Below, piece after piece: positions 44,653 to 55,096 of a stretch of 60,874 nt of DNA. The stretch is taken from assembly GCA_021730985.1 (NCBI GenBank), contig JAKFYI010000023.1:1-60874 (forward strand). The letters run 5' to 3'. Position 1 is the stretch's first letter. Each line of letters begins with the position of its first letter. The stretch comes from Hyphomicrobiales bacterium. Lineage in GTDB: Bacteria; Pseudomonadota; Alphaproteobacteria; Rhizobiales; Xanthobacteraceae. The position numbers and the translations under genes were made by a program. The notes beneath the pieces were generated by a model. That model worked only from the letters and a program-made list of their open reading frames with translations. It searched no databases and was not told the DNA's origin.

Positions 44653-46359
44653 TCAGTTCGCTTGGCGGCGCAAGAAGGCCGGGATTTCGAGCTGATCGTC
44701 TTCCACAGTCTTTTGCACAGGAGCTTGCCTTCCGTGCTGGTCGAGGCCCTGGGGCGCAGCCCGGCGGGCGTAGTCCGACACCGGCTCCTGCCGGCTCTCG
44801 GACACCCGGACGGGGGTCTGCGGCAGCGGAGGCAGCCGGTCGATGGTCTGCGGAGCGGCCGCCCGCGGCGCCGGAGCCTGATGGGGCTCTTCCTCCTCGC
44901 GGCGGCCGAGCCCGACCGAAGCCAGGCGCTGCAGCAGCGTGAGGCGGCGCTTCTCCGGATGCTCCTCCGAAAGTTCGCCCTGCTTGGCCCGCAACTCGTT
45001 CTGAGCCGGCATCGGCAGCTCGTCGATCCGCGGCATGCGCGGCGTACGGGCCACCGGCCGCTCGGCTTGCGGCGGGATGAACGTTTTCGGCGTGTCCTGC
45101 AGTTGCGGCTCGGACATGGAAGGCTCCATGAACAGCGACGGCTTCGGCGCGATCGGACGGATCGTGACGTCGTCGTCGTGCATCGGCGCTTGCAGAGCCG
45201 CAGCGACCGCGGCGGTCGCGGCCTGCTCGACCTGCGGCCGCAGGCCGGAAGACGGCTGCTGCTGCGCGGCAACCTGAGGCGTGGCGCGCGGCGCCTGCTC
45301 GATGCGCTCGTTCAGCCGCTGCGTGTCGGCCCGCAGCTTCTGCGTGAGTTCGGCGACCCGGCTCTCGGGCGTCGGACGCGCAGCAGTCATGGCGATGTGG
45401 TCGATGCCGGTCGCCACCACCGAAACGCGGGTGATGCCTTCCAGGCTTTCGTCGAAGGTCGCGCCGACAATGATGTTGGCTTCCTGATCCACCTCCTCGC
45501 GGATGCGGGTCGCGGCCTCGTCCACCTCGTACAGCGTCAGGTCCTTGCCGCCGGTGATCGAGATCAGCAGGCCGCGGGCGCCCTTCATCGACACATCGTC
45601 GATCAGCGGGTTGGAGATCGCGGCTTCCGCCGCGCGCAGCGCGCGCTTTTCGCCGGTCGCTTCGCCGGTGCCCATCATCGCCTTGCCCATCTCGCGCATG
45701 ACGGCGCGAACGTCGGCGAAGTCGAGGTTGATGAGGCCTTCCTTGACCATCAGGTCGGTGATGCAGGCGACACCGGAGTAGAGCACCTGGTCGGCCATCG
45801 CGAAGGCGTCGGCGAAGGTCGTCTTCTCGTTCGCCACCCGGAACAGGTTCTGGTTCGGGATGATGATCTGGGTGTCGACGCACTTCTGCAGTTCGTTGAT
45901 GCCCTGCTCCGCATATTTCATGCGGCGGACGCCCTCGAAGTGGAACGGCTTGGTGACGACGCCGACCGTGAGGATGCCCATTTCCTTGGCGATGCGCGCG
46001 ATCACCGGAGAGGCGCCGGTGCCGGTGCCGCCGCCCATGCCGGCGGTGACGAACACCATGTGCGCGCCCGCGAGATGATCGCGGATTTCGTCGAGCACCT
46101 CTTCGGCGGCCGCCCGCCCGACTTCGGGCTGCGAGCCCGCGCCGAGACCTTCAGTCACGGCCACGCCCATCTGGATGATGCGCTCGGCCTTCGACATGGT
46201 CAGCGCCTGGGCATCGGTGTTGGCGACGACAAAGTCGACGCCCTGAAGCCCCGCCGTGATCATGTTGTTGACGGCGTTGCCGCCGGCTCCGCCAACGCCG
46301 AACACGGTGATCCGCGGCTTGAGCTCACGGATGTCTGGGATCTTCAAGTTGATGCTCAT
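44653..46359 (-). CDS. ftsZ: FtsZ, cell division tubulin homologue
   Basis: The 568-residue protein has the GTP-binding start [18 protein letters not shown], the tubulin signature [15 protein letters not shown] near 105, and [11 protein letters not shown], then a long disordered Pro/Gln/Arg-rich linker (about 325-550) typical of alphaproteobacteria and the conserved C-terminal peptide [12 protein letters not shown] that binds FtsA. It polymerises into the division ring. I chose ATG 46359 ([16 protein letters not shown]) because AGAGG precedes it; the frame is open to 46383. It follows ftsA by 97 bases. Confidence 0.97.
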   Translation of the reverse strand: MSINLKIPDIRELKPRITVFGVGGAGGNAVNNMITAGLQGVDFVVANTDAQALTMSKAERIIQMGVAVTEGLGAGSQPEVGRAAAEEVLDEIRDHLAGAHMVFVTAGMGGGTGTGASPVIARIAKEMGILTVGVVTKPFHFEGVRRMKYAEQGINELQKCVDTQIIIPNQNLFRVANEKTTFADAFAMADQVLYSGVACITDLMVKEGLINLDFADVRAVMREMGKAMMGTGEATGEKRALRAAEAAISNPLIDDVSMKGARGLLISITGGKDLTLYEVDEAATRIREEVDQEANIIVGATFDESLEGITRVSVVATGIDHIAMTAARPTPESRVAELTQKLRADTQRLNERIEQAPRATPQVAAQQQPSSGLRPQVEQAATAAVAAALQAPMHDDDVTIRPIAPKPSLFMEPSMSEPQLQDTPKTFIPPQAERPVARTPRMPRIDELPMPAQNELRAKQGELSEEHPEKRRLTLLQRLASVGLGRREEEEPHQAPAPRAAAPQTIDRLPPLPQTPVRVSESRQEPVSDYARRAAPQGLDQHGRQAPVQKTVEDDQLEIPAFLRRQAN

Positions 46360-46456
46360 GGCTGCCTCTTCATTGGACGGCATCAGACGATGCCGCCGGT
46401 TCGTGCCGGACCGCCGCCGGCCGATCGGTGAAACTGGGTGAAACCTGCGTCGATCA

Positions 46457-47773
46457 TCAGAAGCTCTCCCGGAGCCATCGTCCGACGCGGGCGATGTATC
46501 CCGTCCCTGTCATGAGATGCCGCGTTCGCCGCGGTTCGAAGTGTTCGAGGTGCGCCGCTTGCGGGTAAACCAGAAGTCCCGCGGCCACGGCGAAGGCCGG
46601 CCCCTTTGCCGCGTCCGGCAGCCCGGAAACGCCGAGCGGCCGGCCGATGCGGACCGGACGATTGAGAATATTGGCTGCAAGCTCGGGAAAGCCCGGAAGC
46701 TGGCTCGCGCCGCCGGTGAAGACCGCGCGTGCGCGCGGCTCGGCGGCGAATGGCGAGGCGGCGAGACGGTCGCGCACCATCTCCAGGATTTCCTCGACCC
46801 GCGGCTTGATGATCTGCACCAGGTTGGCGCGTGAAACGAATTGCGGCGGCTCGCGCTCGTCCTCGCCGATGCGCGGCACCGAGATCATGTCGCGGTCGTC
46901 GGAGCTGCCGCCGACCACGCTGCCGTAGCGCATCTTGATGCGCTCGGCGTCGGCAATCGGCGCGCTCAGCCCACGGGCGAGGTCCATAGTGACGTGCTGG
47001 CCGCCCAGCGCGAAGCTGTCGGCGTGAACGAACTTGCCGCCCGCGAACACCGCGGCGGTGGTGGTGCCGGCGCCCATGTCGATAACGGCGGCGCCGAGAT
47101 CGGCCTCGTCGTCAGCCAGCACGCTCAGCCCCGCCACATACGGAGCGGCCACCATCGTTTCGACGGTGAGATGGCAGCGCTCGACGACGAGCATCAGGTT
47201 GCGTGCCGCCGCGGACTCGCAGGTCACCGCATGCATATCGACGCCGAACTCGCGCGCCAGCATGCCGCGCGGCTCGCCGACCTCGCGAACGCCGTCATAG
47301 GAGTAGCCGATCGGCAGCGAGTGCAGCACCATTCGGCCCTGGCGCGCGGAATGATCGCTGCCGGCGGTCAGCACGCGCGCGATGTCGCCCTCGGTGATGG
47401 CGGAGCCCGCGACGTTGACGGTCGCGGTGTAGAGTTCGCTGGAAATCCGGCCGGACGATGCGGCGACGATCACCGATTCCAGTTGAACCGACGCGTCGCG
47501 CTCGGCGAGATCGACAGCTTGCCGCACCGCGGCCTCGGCCTCGGCGAGATCGACCACCGCGCCGCGCTTGATGCCGCGCGACTCGACGTGGCCCAGTCCC
47601 AGAATTTCGATGCCGTGACTGCGCCGGCGCAGCGTTTCCTGCGGCGATTGCGGCTTAAGCTGCGCGATCAGGCAGACGATCTTGCTGCTGCCGATGTCCA
47701 GCACGGCGACGATCGCCGAACGGCGCGGCGAAACCGGCTTCATCTTCGGCGTGAAACCGCCATGGAGGCTCAT
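46457..47773 (-). CDS. ftsA: FtsA, actin-like division protein
   Basis: The 438-residue protein has the actin-family phosphate loop [15 protein letters not shown] near 25, the 1C domain ([19 protein letters not shown]), [18 protein letters not shown], and the C-terminal amphipathic helix [13 protein letters not shown], which anchors FtsA and so FtsZ to the membrane. It overlaps the ftsQ end by ATGA (47770-47773), so its translation is coupled to ftsQ. Confidence 0.96.
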   Translation of the reverse strand: MSLHGGFTPKMKPVSPRRSAIVAVLDIGSSKIVCLIAQLKPQSPQETLRRRSHGIEILGLGHVESRGIKRGAVVDLAEAEAAVRQAVDLAERDASVQLESVIVAASSGRISSELYTATVNVAGSAITEGDIARVLTAGSDHSARQGRMVLHSLPIGYSYDGVREVGEPRGMLAREFGVDMHAVTCESAAARNLMLVVERCHLTVETMVAAPYVAGLSVLADDEADLGAAVIDMGAGTTTAAVFAGGKFVHADSFALGGQHVTMDLARGLSAPIADAERIKMRYGSVVGGSSDDRDMISVPRIGEDEREPPQFVSRANLVQIIKPRVEEILEMVRDRLAASPFAAEPRARAVFTGGASQLPGFPELAANILNRPVRIGRPLGVSGLPDAAKGPAFAVAAGLLVYPQAAHLEHFEPRRTRHLMTGTGYIARVGRWLRESF

Positions 47774-48732
47774 GCTGCGCCTCCCTTGCTCTTGGGCTTC
47801 GGCTTCAACGATTCAAGGCGTGCCGCGAACGCGCCGTCGGTCTGTCGCACGGTCACGCGGTCGGGCAAGCGCAGGTCGACCACGTCGATGTCGCGGGACA
47901 AGAGCTTCTTGTCGCGGTCGAGCCGGACCAGAGTTCCGAGCGCTGCGGCGACATCGTCTTCCGGCAGCCGGATATCGATGCCGTTTGCAAGCTTGAGATT
48001 CCAACGCCGGTTGGCGACCAGCACGGCGGCGCGAACCTGCTCGCGGATCGACGGGAACTGATCGACAATCGCCAGGAAATCGCGGGCTTTAACTTCGGCG
48101 CCATCGCCAACCACCATCGGCAGCTTGGCAAAGCGCGCGGACACGTAAGGCTCGACCACCGTGCCGTCGATGGCGATGACCGAAACCTTGCCGCCCTTCT
48201 GCCACAGCGCAAAGGCGTCGCGCTCGGTGACCGCGATATGCAGCCGGCCGGGATAAAGCTTGAGCACGGTCGCCTCGGAGATCCACGGATTGGCCTTCAG
48301 GCGCGCGCGCGCGACGGTGGCGTCGAGGAACAGCAGCGAGGTGCGGCCGGTGACGCCGGCGGTGGTGAGAACTTCTTCGCGGGTCAATTGCCGGCCGCCC
48401 GCCAGTGCAATCGACGTGATGCGGAAGCCCAGCGAATTGGCAATGGCGTCGCGGGCGTCGCTCAGCTCCGCGTTGACCGCTTCGGCGTGACCGCCGCGGA
48501 CGATTCCGAAACCGATGGTCGCAGCCATCAGCAGCGCGAAGGAGATCGCCCCGGTGCCGCGCGGCAGCTTTTGCGAGGCGAGCGGACCCGACCAGCGGCG
48601 CGCCAGACGGCGCAGCTTTCCCGCGAACGGCAGCCGCGAGCCAATGCTCCGCCAGGCCAGCGCCGAGCCAGCCTCCCGAAGCGCATGCGCGCCGTCGGCT
48701 AGCGATTCAGCGAGGCGTCTTCGGCCATCCAT
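47770..48732 (-). CDS. ftsQ: FtsQ, divisome protein
   Basis: The 320-residue bitopic protein has a basic cytoplasmic N-terminus, one membrane helix (AISFALLMAATIGFGIV), a POTRA domain (LGFRITSIALAGGRQLTREEV) and a beta domain with LLFLDATVARARLKANPWI and RLHIAVTERDAFALWQKGG. FtsQ links FtsB/L to the division apparatus. Its proposed start lies 33 bases inside the end of ddl (48699-48732), and it overlaps ftsA by four bases, continuing the coupled series. An internal Met would shorten the cytoplasmic part. Confidence 0.94.
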   Translation of the reverse strand: MDGRRRLAESLADGAHALREAGSALAWRSIGSRLPFAGKLRRLARRWSGPLASQKLPRGTGAISFALLMAATIGFGIVRGGHAEAVNAELSDARDAIANSLGFRITSIALAGGRQLTREEVLTTAGVTGRTSLLFLDATVARARLKANPWISEATVLKLYPGRLHIAVTERDAFALWQKGGKVSVIAIDGTVVEPYVSARFAKLPMVVGDGAEVKARDFLAIVDQFPSIREQVRAAVLVANRRWNLKLANGIDIRLPEDDVAAALGTLVRLDRDKKLLSRDIDVVDLRLPDRVTVRQTDGAFAARLESLKPKPKSKGGAA

Positions 48733-49616
48733 TTCACCAGCTCATCGAAAGACATGCCCGCGTATGCCGCGAGTTCGGGCACGAGCGAAGTTTCGGTCAT
48801 GCCCGGTTGAGTGTTGACTTCGAGACAGAACAGTCCCTCCGCCCCCCCGCTACGGTCGTCGTAACGGAAATCAGCACGGCTCACGCCCCGGCACCCCAGG
48901 GCGTAGTGCGCCTTGAGCGCTAGTCTTCGGGCCTCTTGGTAAACAAATGGTGAAATTTGCGCGGGCAAGACGTGTTTGGAGCCGCCCGGCGCGTATTTCG
49001 CCTCGTAGTCGTAAAACCTTGTGGCCGCGATGATTTCGATCACGTCGAGGGCGCGATCGCCCATCACCGCGCAGGTCAGTTCGCGGCCCGGGATGTAGCG
49101 CTCGACCAGGACGCGGGGATACGCCCAGTCCGGCCGCGTCAACTCCTGCGGCGGGTGGGCGTGTTCTTCGGTGACGATGAAGACGCCGACGCTGGAGCCT
49201 TCCGCCACCGGCTTGATGACGTAGGGCGTCGGCAGGGCGTGCGCTTTCGCGGCTTCCGCGGCGTCGACAACCTTGCCGTCCGGCACGGGCACGCCGGCCG
49301 CCTGCATCACCACCTTGGCGACGTCCTTCTGCATGGCGAGCGAGGACGACAGCACCCCCGAGTGGGTGTACGGAATCGCCAGAATTTCCAGGATGCCCTG
49401 CAGCGAGCCGTCTTCGCCCGGCACGCCGTGCAGCACGTTGAAGGCGACATCCGGCTTGAGCGTCTGCAACACGCTCGCGATGTCGCGGCCGACATCGACA
49501 CGGGTGACGCGATAGCCGCAGCGCTCCAGCGCATCGGCGCAGGCCTTGCCCGAGCGCAACGAGACCTCGCGCTCCGCCGACCAGCCGCCCATCAGCACCG
49601 CGATATGCTTGCTCAT
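48699..49616 (-). CDS. ddl: D-alanine--D-alanine ligase
   Basis: The 305-residue ATP-grasp enzyme has HIAVLMGGWSAEREVSLRSG at the start, HGVPGEDGSLQGILEI near 63, the ATP-binding VIKPVAEGSSVGVFIVTEE near 140 and FCLEVNTQPGMTETSLVPE near 270. It joins two D-alanines for UDP-muramoyl pentapeptide synthesis. Its start codon overlaps the end of the FAD monooxygenase gene by ATGA (49613-49616), so an unrelated oxygenase is directly coupled to this cell-wall enzyme. Confidence 0.96.
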   Translation of the reverse strand: MSKHIAVLMGGWSAEREVSLRSGKACADALERCGYRVTRVDVGRDIASVLQTLKPDVAFNVLHGVPGEDGSLQGILEILAIPYTHSGVLSSSLAMQKDVAKVVMQAAGVPVPDGKVVDAAEAAKAHALPTPYVIKPVAEGSSVGVFIVTEEHAHPPQELTRPDWAYPRVLVERYIPGRELTCAVMGDRALDVIEIIAATRFYDYEAKYAPGGSKHVLPAQISPFVYQEARRLALKAHYALGCRGVSRADFRYDDRSGGAEGLFCLEVNTQPGMTETSLVPELAAYAGMSFDELVKWMAEDASLNR

Positions 49617-50818
49617 GCGGCCTTCCGTTCCGGCAACGCAAAGCCGTCATAGAGCCACGCGAGGCAGTCGAACATTTCTTCCTCGCTGCGGCCCGACCAG
49701 ATGGCGCGCGCAACTTCGCGCTCAAGGCCGCCGACGTGATAGAAATTGTCCCAATGATAGCGGGATTCGAATTGCACCCGCGCCGTGCGCAAGTAGCGCG
49801 CCCGCTCGTAGCGCTGGAATGCCGCGGGGAAGTCGCCGCCGGACTGATCGATCATCTCGGCCAGGCAGACGGCGTCTTCGATCGCCATGCAGGCGCCTTG
49901 CGCCAGCGTTTGCAGCGTCGGATGCGCCGCGTCGCCGAGCAGCGTGACATGGCCCACACTCCAATGCCGGATCGGATCGCGGTCGGAACTCACCCAGCCG
50001 CGCCGCGACAAATCCATCATCGCCCACAGCGCCTTCATGGTCGGGTGAGAGTCCCGGTACACATGCGCGAGGTCGGGATGCGGGCTCGCGGTATCGCTCG
50101 GCGCCGCGCCATCCGAGGTCTTGAAGACCGTGACGATGTTGAACAGCGTGCCGTTGCGGAGCGGATAGTGGACGATGTGAAAGCCGTGCCCTGACCACAG
50201 CACCACGTTGTCGCGATCGACGTCGAACGTAACATCGCTCATCGGCACGATGGTCCGATGTGCGATGTAGCCGATGGTGCGGGGCTCGCCTTCACCCAGC
50301 ATCTGTTGCCGGACCGTCGAGCGCAGCCCGTCGGCTGCGATCACCGCCGCACCTTCGATGGTGGCGTTGGCCTCGGTGCGGAGCCGCACCTTGCCGCTCT
50401 GCTGGTCGTAGTCGGCGACGTTGCAGTTCGCCACCAGTTCGACGTTCGGCAGCGCCCGGCAGGCGTCAAGCAGCACGCCATGCAGATCGACCCGGTGGAT
50501 GACCACATAGGGCCGCTTGAAGCGCCGGACGAACGACTCTCCGGTCGGGATGCGCGCGATCTCGCCGCCGTCGGCCGAGTCCAGCATCAGGATGGATTTG
50601 GGCCGGAAAGCCAGGCGCAGCACGGCATCGCTGATGCCGAGCCGGTCGAACATCGAGAAGACGTTAGGGCCAAGCTGGATGCCATAGCCGATCACGCCGA
50701 ATTCGGATGCCTGCTCGAGCACGCGCACGCGCCAGCCCTTGCGGCCGAGCGCAAGCGCAGCCGCAGCGCCGCCCAAGCCGCCGCCGACGACCAGAATGGG
50801 TTCGTGTTTGCCCGCCAA
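49613..50818 (-). CDS. FAD-dependent aromatic monooxygenase within the dcw cluster
   Basis: The 401-residue class A flavoprotein has the FAD motif ILVVGGGLGGAAAALALGRK (residues 8-27), the DG motif GAAVIAADGLRSTVRQQML near 160 and GDAAHPTLQTLAQGACMAIED near 300. It resembles 3-hydroxybenzoate 6-hydroxylase-like enzymes. Between murB and ddl, this gene has no obvious role in peptidoglycan synthesis, but its stop overlaps the ddl start (ATGA), so ddl expression depends partly on its translation. GC-rich and free of stops, it shows no decay. A second relative is encoded at 39122-40306. Confidence 0.9.
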   Translation of the reverse strand: MAGKHEPILVVGGGLGGAAAALALGRKGWRVRVLEQASEFGVIGYGIQLGPNVFSMFDRLGISDAVLRLAFRPKSILMLDSADGGEIARIPTGESFVRRFKRPYVVIHRVDLHGVLLDACRALPNVELVANCNVADYDQQSGKVRLRTEANATIEGAAVIAADGLRSTVRQQMLGEGEPRTIGYIAHRTIVPMSDVTFDVDRDNVVLWSGHGFHIVHYPLRNGTLFNIVTVFKTSDGAAPSDTASPHPDLAHVYRDSHPTMKALWAMMDLSRRGWVSSDRDPIRHWSVGHVTLLGDAAHPTLQTLAQGACMAIEDAVCLAEMIDQSGGDFPAAFQRYERARYLRTARVQFESRYHWDNFYHVGGLEREVARAIWSGRSEEEMFDCLAWLYDGFALPERKAA

Positions 50819-50976
50819 CAGGTTCTCCGCGAATCAGCGGCCAAGCTAATCCCCTGTGAGTCAAAGGTGAATCCTTGCGGGCCATCGCGGAGGCACAGCG
50901 CGCCATTCTGTGATTCAAAAGACACAGCACAGCGTTTTCGGCTCGGCGTTCACAGCGGCGGAGTCCAGATCGGCGC

Positions 50977-51891
50977 TCAGGCCTGACCGATCCGCTTGAT
51001 CTCCCAATCGAGATCGACGCCGGAGCTTTCCCTGACTCGGCGGCGGACGGTTTCGCCGAGTTCCTCGATCTGCGCTGCGGTTGCGCCGCCCAGATTGATC
51101 AGGAAGTTGCAGTGCAGCTCCGAGACTTGCGCCGCTCCAACCGTCAGGCCGCGGCAGCCGGCGGCGTCGATCAACTGCCAGGCCTTGCCGCCCGGCGGAT
51201 TCTTGAAGGTCGAGCCGCAGGTCTTGTTCGGAGGCTGGCTGGCTTTGCGCTTCTCGGCGATGTCGGTCATGGCCGCGCCGATCGCGTCCGGATCGCCGGG
51301 CCTGCCCTGGAACAAGGCCTGGGTGAGGATGACATCGGGAGGCACACCGGAGCGGCGATAGGAAAACGCCATGTCGGCGTTGCTGAAGGTGCGCGGCACG
51401 CCCTTGCGATCCACCCCGCGCGCTTCGATTAGGATCTCCTTGGTCTCGCCGCCATAGGCCCCGGCGTTCATCCGCAGCGCGCCGCCGATCCCGCCCGGAA
51501 TGCCGCTGAGGAACTCCAGCCCGGCAACACCCGCGTCGCGCGCAGCGCGAGAGACCCGCACGTCGAGCACGCCAGTGCCCGTGCGCACGCGATGCCCTTC
51601 CTCGACCGCGATCTCGCTGAAACGGTTGCCGAGCCGCACCACGACGCCGGCAATGCCGCCGTCGCGCACGATCACGTTCGAGGCAGCGCCCAACACCGTC
51701 AAAGGAATGTCATCGGGCAAATTCGCCAGAAAATATCCGAGATCGCCCTCACCATCCGGCATGAACAGCGCCTGCGCCGCTCCGCCGACGCGGAACCAGG
51801 CGCTGTCGGCCAATGGCTGATTGGCAAGCAGCCGGCCCCGCAGTTCCGGCATCGCGGCTTTGAGAGCAGGAACGATGTCGGGAAATATCAT
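50977..51891 (-). CDS. murB: UDP-N-acetylenolpyruvoylglucosamine reductase MurB
   Basis: The 304-residue FAD enzyme has the type II MurB pattern: [65 protein letters not shown] (an active-site loop), and the Ser/Glu region [23 protein letters not shown]. It reduces enolpyruvyl-UDP-GlcNAc to UDP-MurNAc with NADPH. The ATG at 51891 shares its ATGA with the stop of a decayed toxin frame (51888), so murB sits immediately after the addiction module. An in-frame GTG at 51927 is a possible earlier start. No ribosome site is visible at either. Confidence 0.95.
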   Translation of the reverse strand: MIFPDIVPALKAAMPELRGRLLANQPLADSAWFRVGGAAQALFMPDGEGDLGYFLANLPDDIPLTVLGAASNVIVRDGGIAGVVVRLGNRFSEIAVEEGHRVRTGTGVLDVRVSRAARDAGVAGLEFLSGIPGGIGGALRMNAGAYGGETKEILIEARGVDRKGVPRTFSNADMAFSYRRSGVPPDVILTQALFQGRPGDPDAIGAAMTDIAEKRKASQPPNKTCGSTFKNPPGGKAWQLIDAAGCRGLTVGAAQVSELHCNFLINLGGATAAQIEELGETVRRRVRESSGVDLDWEIKRIGQA

Positions 51892-52175
51892 CGCCAGAGA
51901 TTCGGATTCCGCGCTGTGTGAAAACACGACAGGACAATCACCTGCGTATCAGTGACGGTATAGAACAAGGCATAGGGATATTCGTCCACGAGCACCCTCC
52001 GCGTCTGGCGATAGACGATCTGGTACTGCTCAGGACGCTCAAGAATGAAATCGAGCGCCCTGTCCACCGCGATGCGAAAGCCGGACGCTGCTAGCCGGTT
52101 ACGCTAGTAATACCAATCCGCTGCATGATCGATTTCGGCTTCGGCCGCTGGAACGATAACAAGCGTTCGATTCAT
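51888..52175 (-). pseudogene. ParE/RelE-like toxin interrupted by an amber codon
   Basis: One frame of 95 sense-length codons runs from ATG 52175 to TGA 51888, with a single TAG at 52106-52104 (codon 24). It reads MNRTLVIVPAAEAEIDHAAD-WYY, TAG, then [59 protein letters not shown] and [12 protein letters not shown], clearly a ParE/RelE-superfamily toxin. Homologues have an acidic or polar residue at codon 24, so GAG to TAG is the simplest explanation. The ATG overlaps the antitoxin stop (ATGA), and the TGA overlaps the murB ATG. Readthrough or restart could still give protein; recent inactivation is most likely. Confidence 0.8.
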
Positions 52176-52414
52176 TTATCGAAGCGGGCCCAAAGACGCT
52201 TTCGCACCACCTCCCAAGGCTCAGCCCGTTCGGGATGTTGCTTGTACTCTTCGAGTCGGCGGTCGAGTTCCGCCATCTGTTCCTGCGTGAGCACAACGAT
52301 ATCGCCAGGAAGCGCTGACCCGGGCGGATGAACGCTGTCCCAAAGCTCCTGGGCCAGCTCTGCCCGTTCCTGCGCCGGCAAATTCATAACCTGGTCGCGC
52401 AATGTCTTATTCAT
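52172..52414 (-). CDS. Addiction-module antitoxin-like protein
   Basis: The 80-residue product, NKTLRDQVMNLPAQERAELA, then QELWDSVHPPGS, and IVVLTQEQMAELDRRLEEYK, ending EVVRKRLWARFDK, matches the putative addiction-module component family (the small proteins with LPxxERxxLAxxLxDS). These pair with ParE/RelE toxins. The reading frame is intact, unlike the toxin behind it, and ends with an ATGA overlap at 52172-52175. It lies 64 bases after murC, inside the otherwise continuous murC-murB block. No strong ribosome site precedes it. Confidence 0.85.
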   Translation of the reverse strand: MNKTLRDQVMNLPAQERAELAQELWDSVHPPGSALPGDIVVLTQEQMAELDRRLEEYKQHPERAEPWEVVRKRLWARFDK

Positions 52415-52478
52415 TGATCAACCCTGTAGCAGTCAACCAAGATAGTTGTTGCCGCCACGCTACACAACGTAGTCCACG

Positions 52479-53882
52479 TCACCCCAGCGCCTTCAGCTCG
52501 GCCTCCAGCGAATACGCCCATTGCGTGATGTTGCCGGCGCCAAGGCAGATGACGTAGTCGCCGGGCTTGGCGAGCCCCTTCACGATCCGCGCCAACTCGC
52601 CCTGACCTGGCAGCGCGATCACATTCCGATGGCCGCGCGCGCGAATGGCGGCGACCAGATGATCGCGGTCGGCGCCCTCGATCGGCGATTCGCCCGCCGA
52701 ATAGACATCTGCCACAATCACCGCATCGGCGTCGTTGAAGCAGGTCGAGAACGGCTCGAACAGCGATTGCAGGCGCGTGTAGCGGTGCGGCTGCACCACC
52801 GCGACCACCTGACCCTTGGTGGATTCCCTCGCCGCCTTGAGCACAGCCGAAATCTCGACAGGATGGTGTCCGTAGTCGTCGATGATGATGGCGCCGTTCC
52901 ATTCGCCAGCGCGGGTGAAGCGGCGCCGCACGCCGGCGAAGCCGGCCAGCGCCTTGCGGATCGCCTCGTCGGGGATGCCGAGTTCGTGGGCGACCGCAAC
53001 CGCCGAGGTGGCGTTGAGCGCGTTGTGCCGGCCGGGCATCGGCAGCGTCAAATCCTTGATGGTGTGAACGGCCTTGCCGTCGCGGTCATGGAAAGTCACC
53101 GTGAAACGCGAATGGCCATCGACATGATCGAGACTGGTGAGCCGGACGTCGGCCTGCGGATTCTCGCCGTAGGTAATGACGCGGCGGTCCTCGATGCGTC
53201 CGACCAGGCGCTGCACGATCGGATGATCGGTGCACATCACCGCGAAACCGTAGAACGGCAGGTTGTCGACGAAAGCGAGAAACGCGTCCTGCACCGCGGC
53301 GAAGGTCTTGAAGTGGTCGAGATGCTCGGCATCGACATTGGTGACGATGGCAACGTCGGCGGGGAGCTTCAGGAAGGTGCCGTCGGATTCGTCGGCCTCG
53401 ACCACCATCCAGTCGCCGGCGCCGAGCCGCGCGTTGCTGCCGTAGGCATTGATGATGCCGCCGTTGATGACCGTCGGGTCGAAACTCCCAGCGTCCAGCA
53501 GCGCAGCAACCATCGTTGTGGTCGTGGTCTTGCCATGGGTGCCAGCGATGGCGACGCAGCTTTTCAGCCGCATCAGCTCGGCCAGCATCTCGGCGCGCCG
53601 CACCACCGGCAGCCGCTTGGCGCGCGCGGCCACCAGCTCCGGATTGTCGCGCTTGATCGCGGTCGAGACCACCAGCACATCGGCGCCGTCGATGTTCGAG
53701 GCCGCGTGGCCGATCGCAACCTTGGCGCCCTTGTCGCGCAACCGTTTGACGTTGGCGTTGTCCGAGGTGTCGGAGCCCTGAACGGTGTAGCCGAGGTTGA
53801 GCAGCACCTCGGCAATGCCGCTCATGCCGATTCCGCCGATGCCGACGAAATGAATGGGGCCGAGTTCGCGCGGCAACTGCAT
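52479..53882 (-). CDS. murC: UDP-N-acetylmuramate--L-alanine ligase MurC
   Basis: The 467-residue Mur ligase opens with [20 protein letters not shown] (UDP-binding), then has [20 protein letters not shown] (ATP loop near 112), [15 protein letters not shown] and [10 protein letters not shown] in the central domain, and [19 protein letters not shown] in the C-terminal domain. It adds L-Ala to UDP-MurNAc. It precedes the addiction module and follows murG after 34 bases. Confidence 0.97.
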   Translation of the reverse strand: MQLPRELGPIHFVGIGGIGMSGIAEVLLNLGYTVQGSDTSDNANVKRLRDKGAKVAIGHAASNIDGADVLVVSTAIKRDNPELVAARAKRLPVVRRAEMLAELMRLKSCVAIAGTHGKTTTTTMVAALLDAGSFDPTVINGGIINAYGSNARLGAGDWMVVEADESDGTFLKLPADVAIVTNVDAEHLDHFKTFAAVQDAFLAFVDNLPFYGFAVMCTDHPIVQRLVGRIEDRRVITYGENPQADVRLTSLDHVDGHSRFTVTFHDRDGKAVHTIKDLTLPMPGRHNALNATSAVAVAHELGIPDEAIRKALAGFAGVRRRFTRAGEWNGAIIIDDYGHHPVEISAVLKAARESTKGQVVAVVQPHRYTRLQSLFEPFSTCFNDADAVIVADVYSAGESPIEGADRDHLVAAIRARGHRNVIALPGQGELARIVKGLAKPGDYVICLGAGNITQWAYSLEAELKALG

Positions 53883-53916
53883 TGCGGCAACGTCCTTGTG
53901 GCAGGCGACGGGAAGC

Positions 53917-55041
53917 TTAACGGCGTGGCGGTATCACACCTGCCACCCGCAGCACCAGATCGGCGAGCCGCTCGGCGGCATCCAGCACCCCGGCCGAATG
54001 GGCCGCTTCCGCCATGGCGATCAGGCGCTGGGGGGCCGCCGCCAGCGCCGCGATCTCCGCGGCCACGCGGTTGGGCGTGAAAATATCCTGTTCGAGCCGG
54101 ATCGCGCCGCCCGCCCTTTCAAGCATTCCTGCGTTGGCACGCTGGTCGTGGTCGAGCGCGTTCGGCAGCGGCACCAGGATCGAGGGCCGGCCGATCGCAG
54201 CCAGTTCCGCAACGGTGGAGGCGCCCGAGCGCGAGATCACCAGTTGGCTCGCGGCCATGCGGGCCGGCAGATCCGAGAAGAACGGCTCGACCTCGGCCGT
54301 GACCTTGAGGCGCTTGTAGGTGCCGCGCACCTGCTCCAGATCCTCCTGCCGCGCCTGCTGCACGATGTTGAGCCGCTTGCGCAACGGCTCGTCCAGCTTC
54401 TCGACGGCAGCCGGCAAGATTTCCGACATGACGCGCGCGCCCTGGCTGCCGCCGAACACCAGAAGATGCAGCGGGCCGGACGCATCGGGCGGCGCGAACG
54501 GCCGCGATGCGGCCAGGATCACCATCTGCCGCACCGGATTGCCGGTGTGCGTCGCCTTGATCGCAAGCGAGGGGTCCTTGTCGAACACGCCGGGAAATCC
54601 GGTCGCGATTGCCGTCACCCGCGCCGACAGGAAGCGGTTGGCGCGGCCCATCACGGCGTTCTGCTCATGGATCAGCGTTGGCACGCCGCGCAGCGACGCC
54701 GCCAGAACGGTCGGAATGCTCGGGTAGCCGCCGAAGCCGACCACAATGGACGGCTGGATCGACGGCAGCTTGAGCCAGGCCTTGGCCACGCCGAATGCCA
54801 GCGTGCTGGCCGACTTCGCCAGCGAAAACGGATCGCGGCCGCGCACCGTCGCGCTCGGGATCACATGCACCACCGGAAACGCGCCGCTGTAGCGCTCGGC
54901 GCGATAATCGGTTGCGAGTTCGACCTTGATGCCGCGGTTCGATAGCACCGCCGCCAGCGCCTCGGCTGGAAACAGATGGCCGCCGGTGCCGCCGGCGGCG
55001 ACCAGGACACGCGCAATTCCATTGCTGGCTGAATTCAACAT
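53917..55041 (-). CDS. murG: MurG, lipid II glycosyltransferase
   Basis: The 374-residue GT-B enzyme has [20 protein letters not shown] near the start, then [40 protein letters not shown] and [21 protein letters not shown] for UDP-GlcNAc binding. It transfers GlcNAc to lipid I at the inner membrane face, giving lipid II. Follows ftsW by 55 bases in the same transcript. Confidence 0.97.
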   Translation of the reverse strand: MLNSASNGIARVLVAAGGTGGHLFPAEALAAVLSNRGIKVELATDYRAERYSGAFPVVHVIPSATVRGRDPFSLAKSASTLAFGVAKAWLKLPSIQPSIVVGFGGYPSIPTVLAASLRGVPTLIHEQNAVMGRANRFLSARVTAIATGFPGVFDKDPSLAIKATHTGNPVRQMVILAASRPFAPPDASGPLHLLVFGGSQGARVMSEILPAAVEKLDEPLRKRLNIVQQARQEDLEQVRGTYKRLKVTAEVEPFFSDLPARMAASQLVISRSGASTVAELAAIGRPSILVPLPNALDHDQRANAGMLERAGGAIRLEQDIFTPNRVAAEIAALAAAPQRLIAMAEAAHSAGVLDAAERLADLVLRVAGVIPPRR

Positions 55042-55096
55042 TCACCCCACCCGGCACAGTCGCCGGACACATCTAAAGGCTGAGACGAAACCAAGG

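Noticed and set aside
44662..46431. 589-codon plus-strand frame opposite ftsZ
   Set aside because: The frame mirrors ftsZ codons; no independent homology or ribosome site.
52104..52106. Pyrrolysine or programmed recoding at the toxin TAG
   Set aside because: No supporting tRNA or structure is visible and toxins of this family do not use it; a nonsense mutation is simpler.
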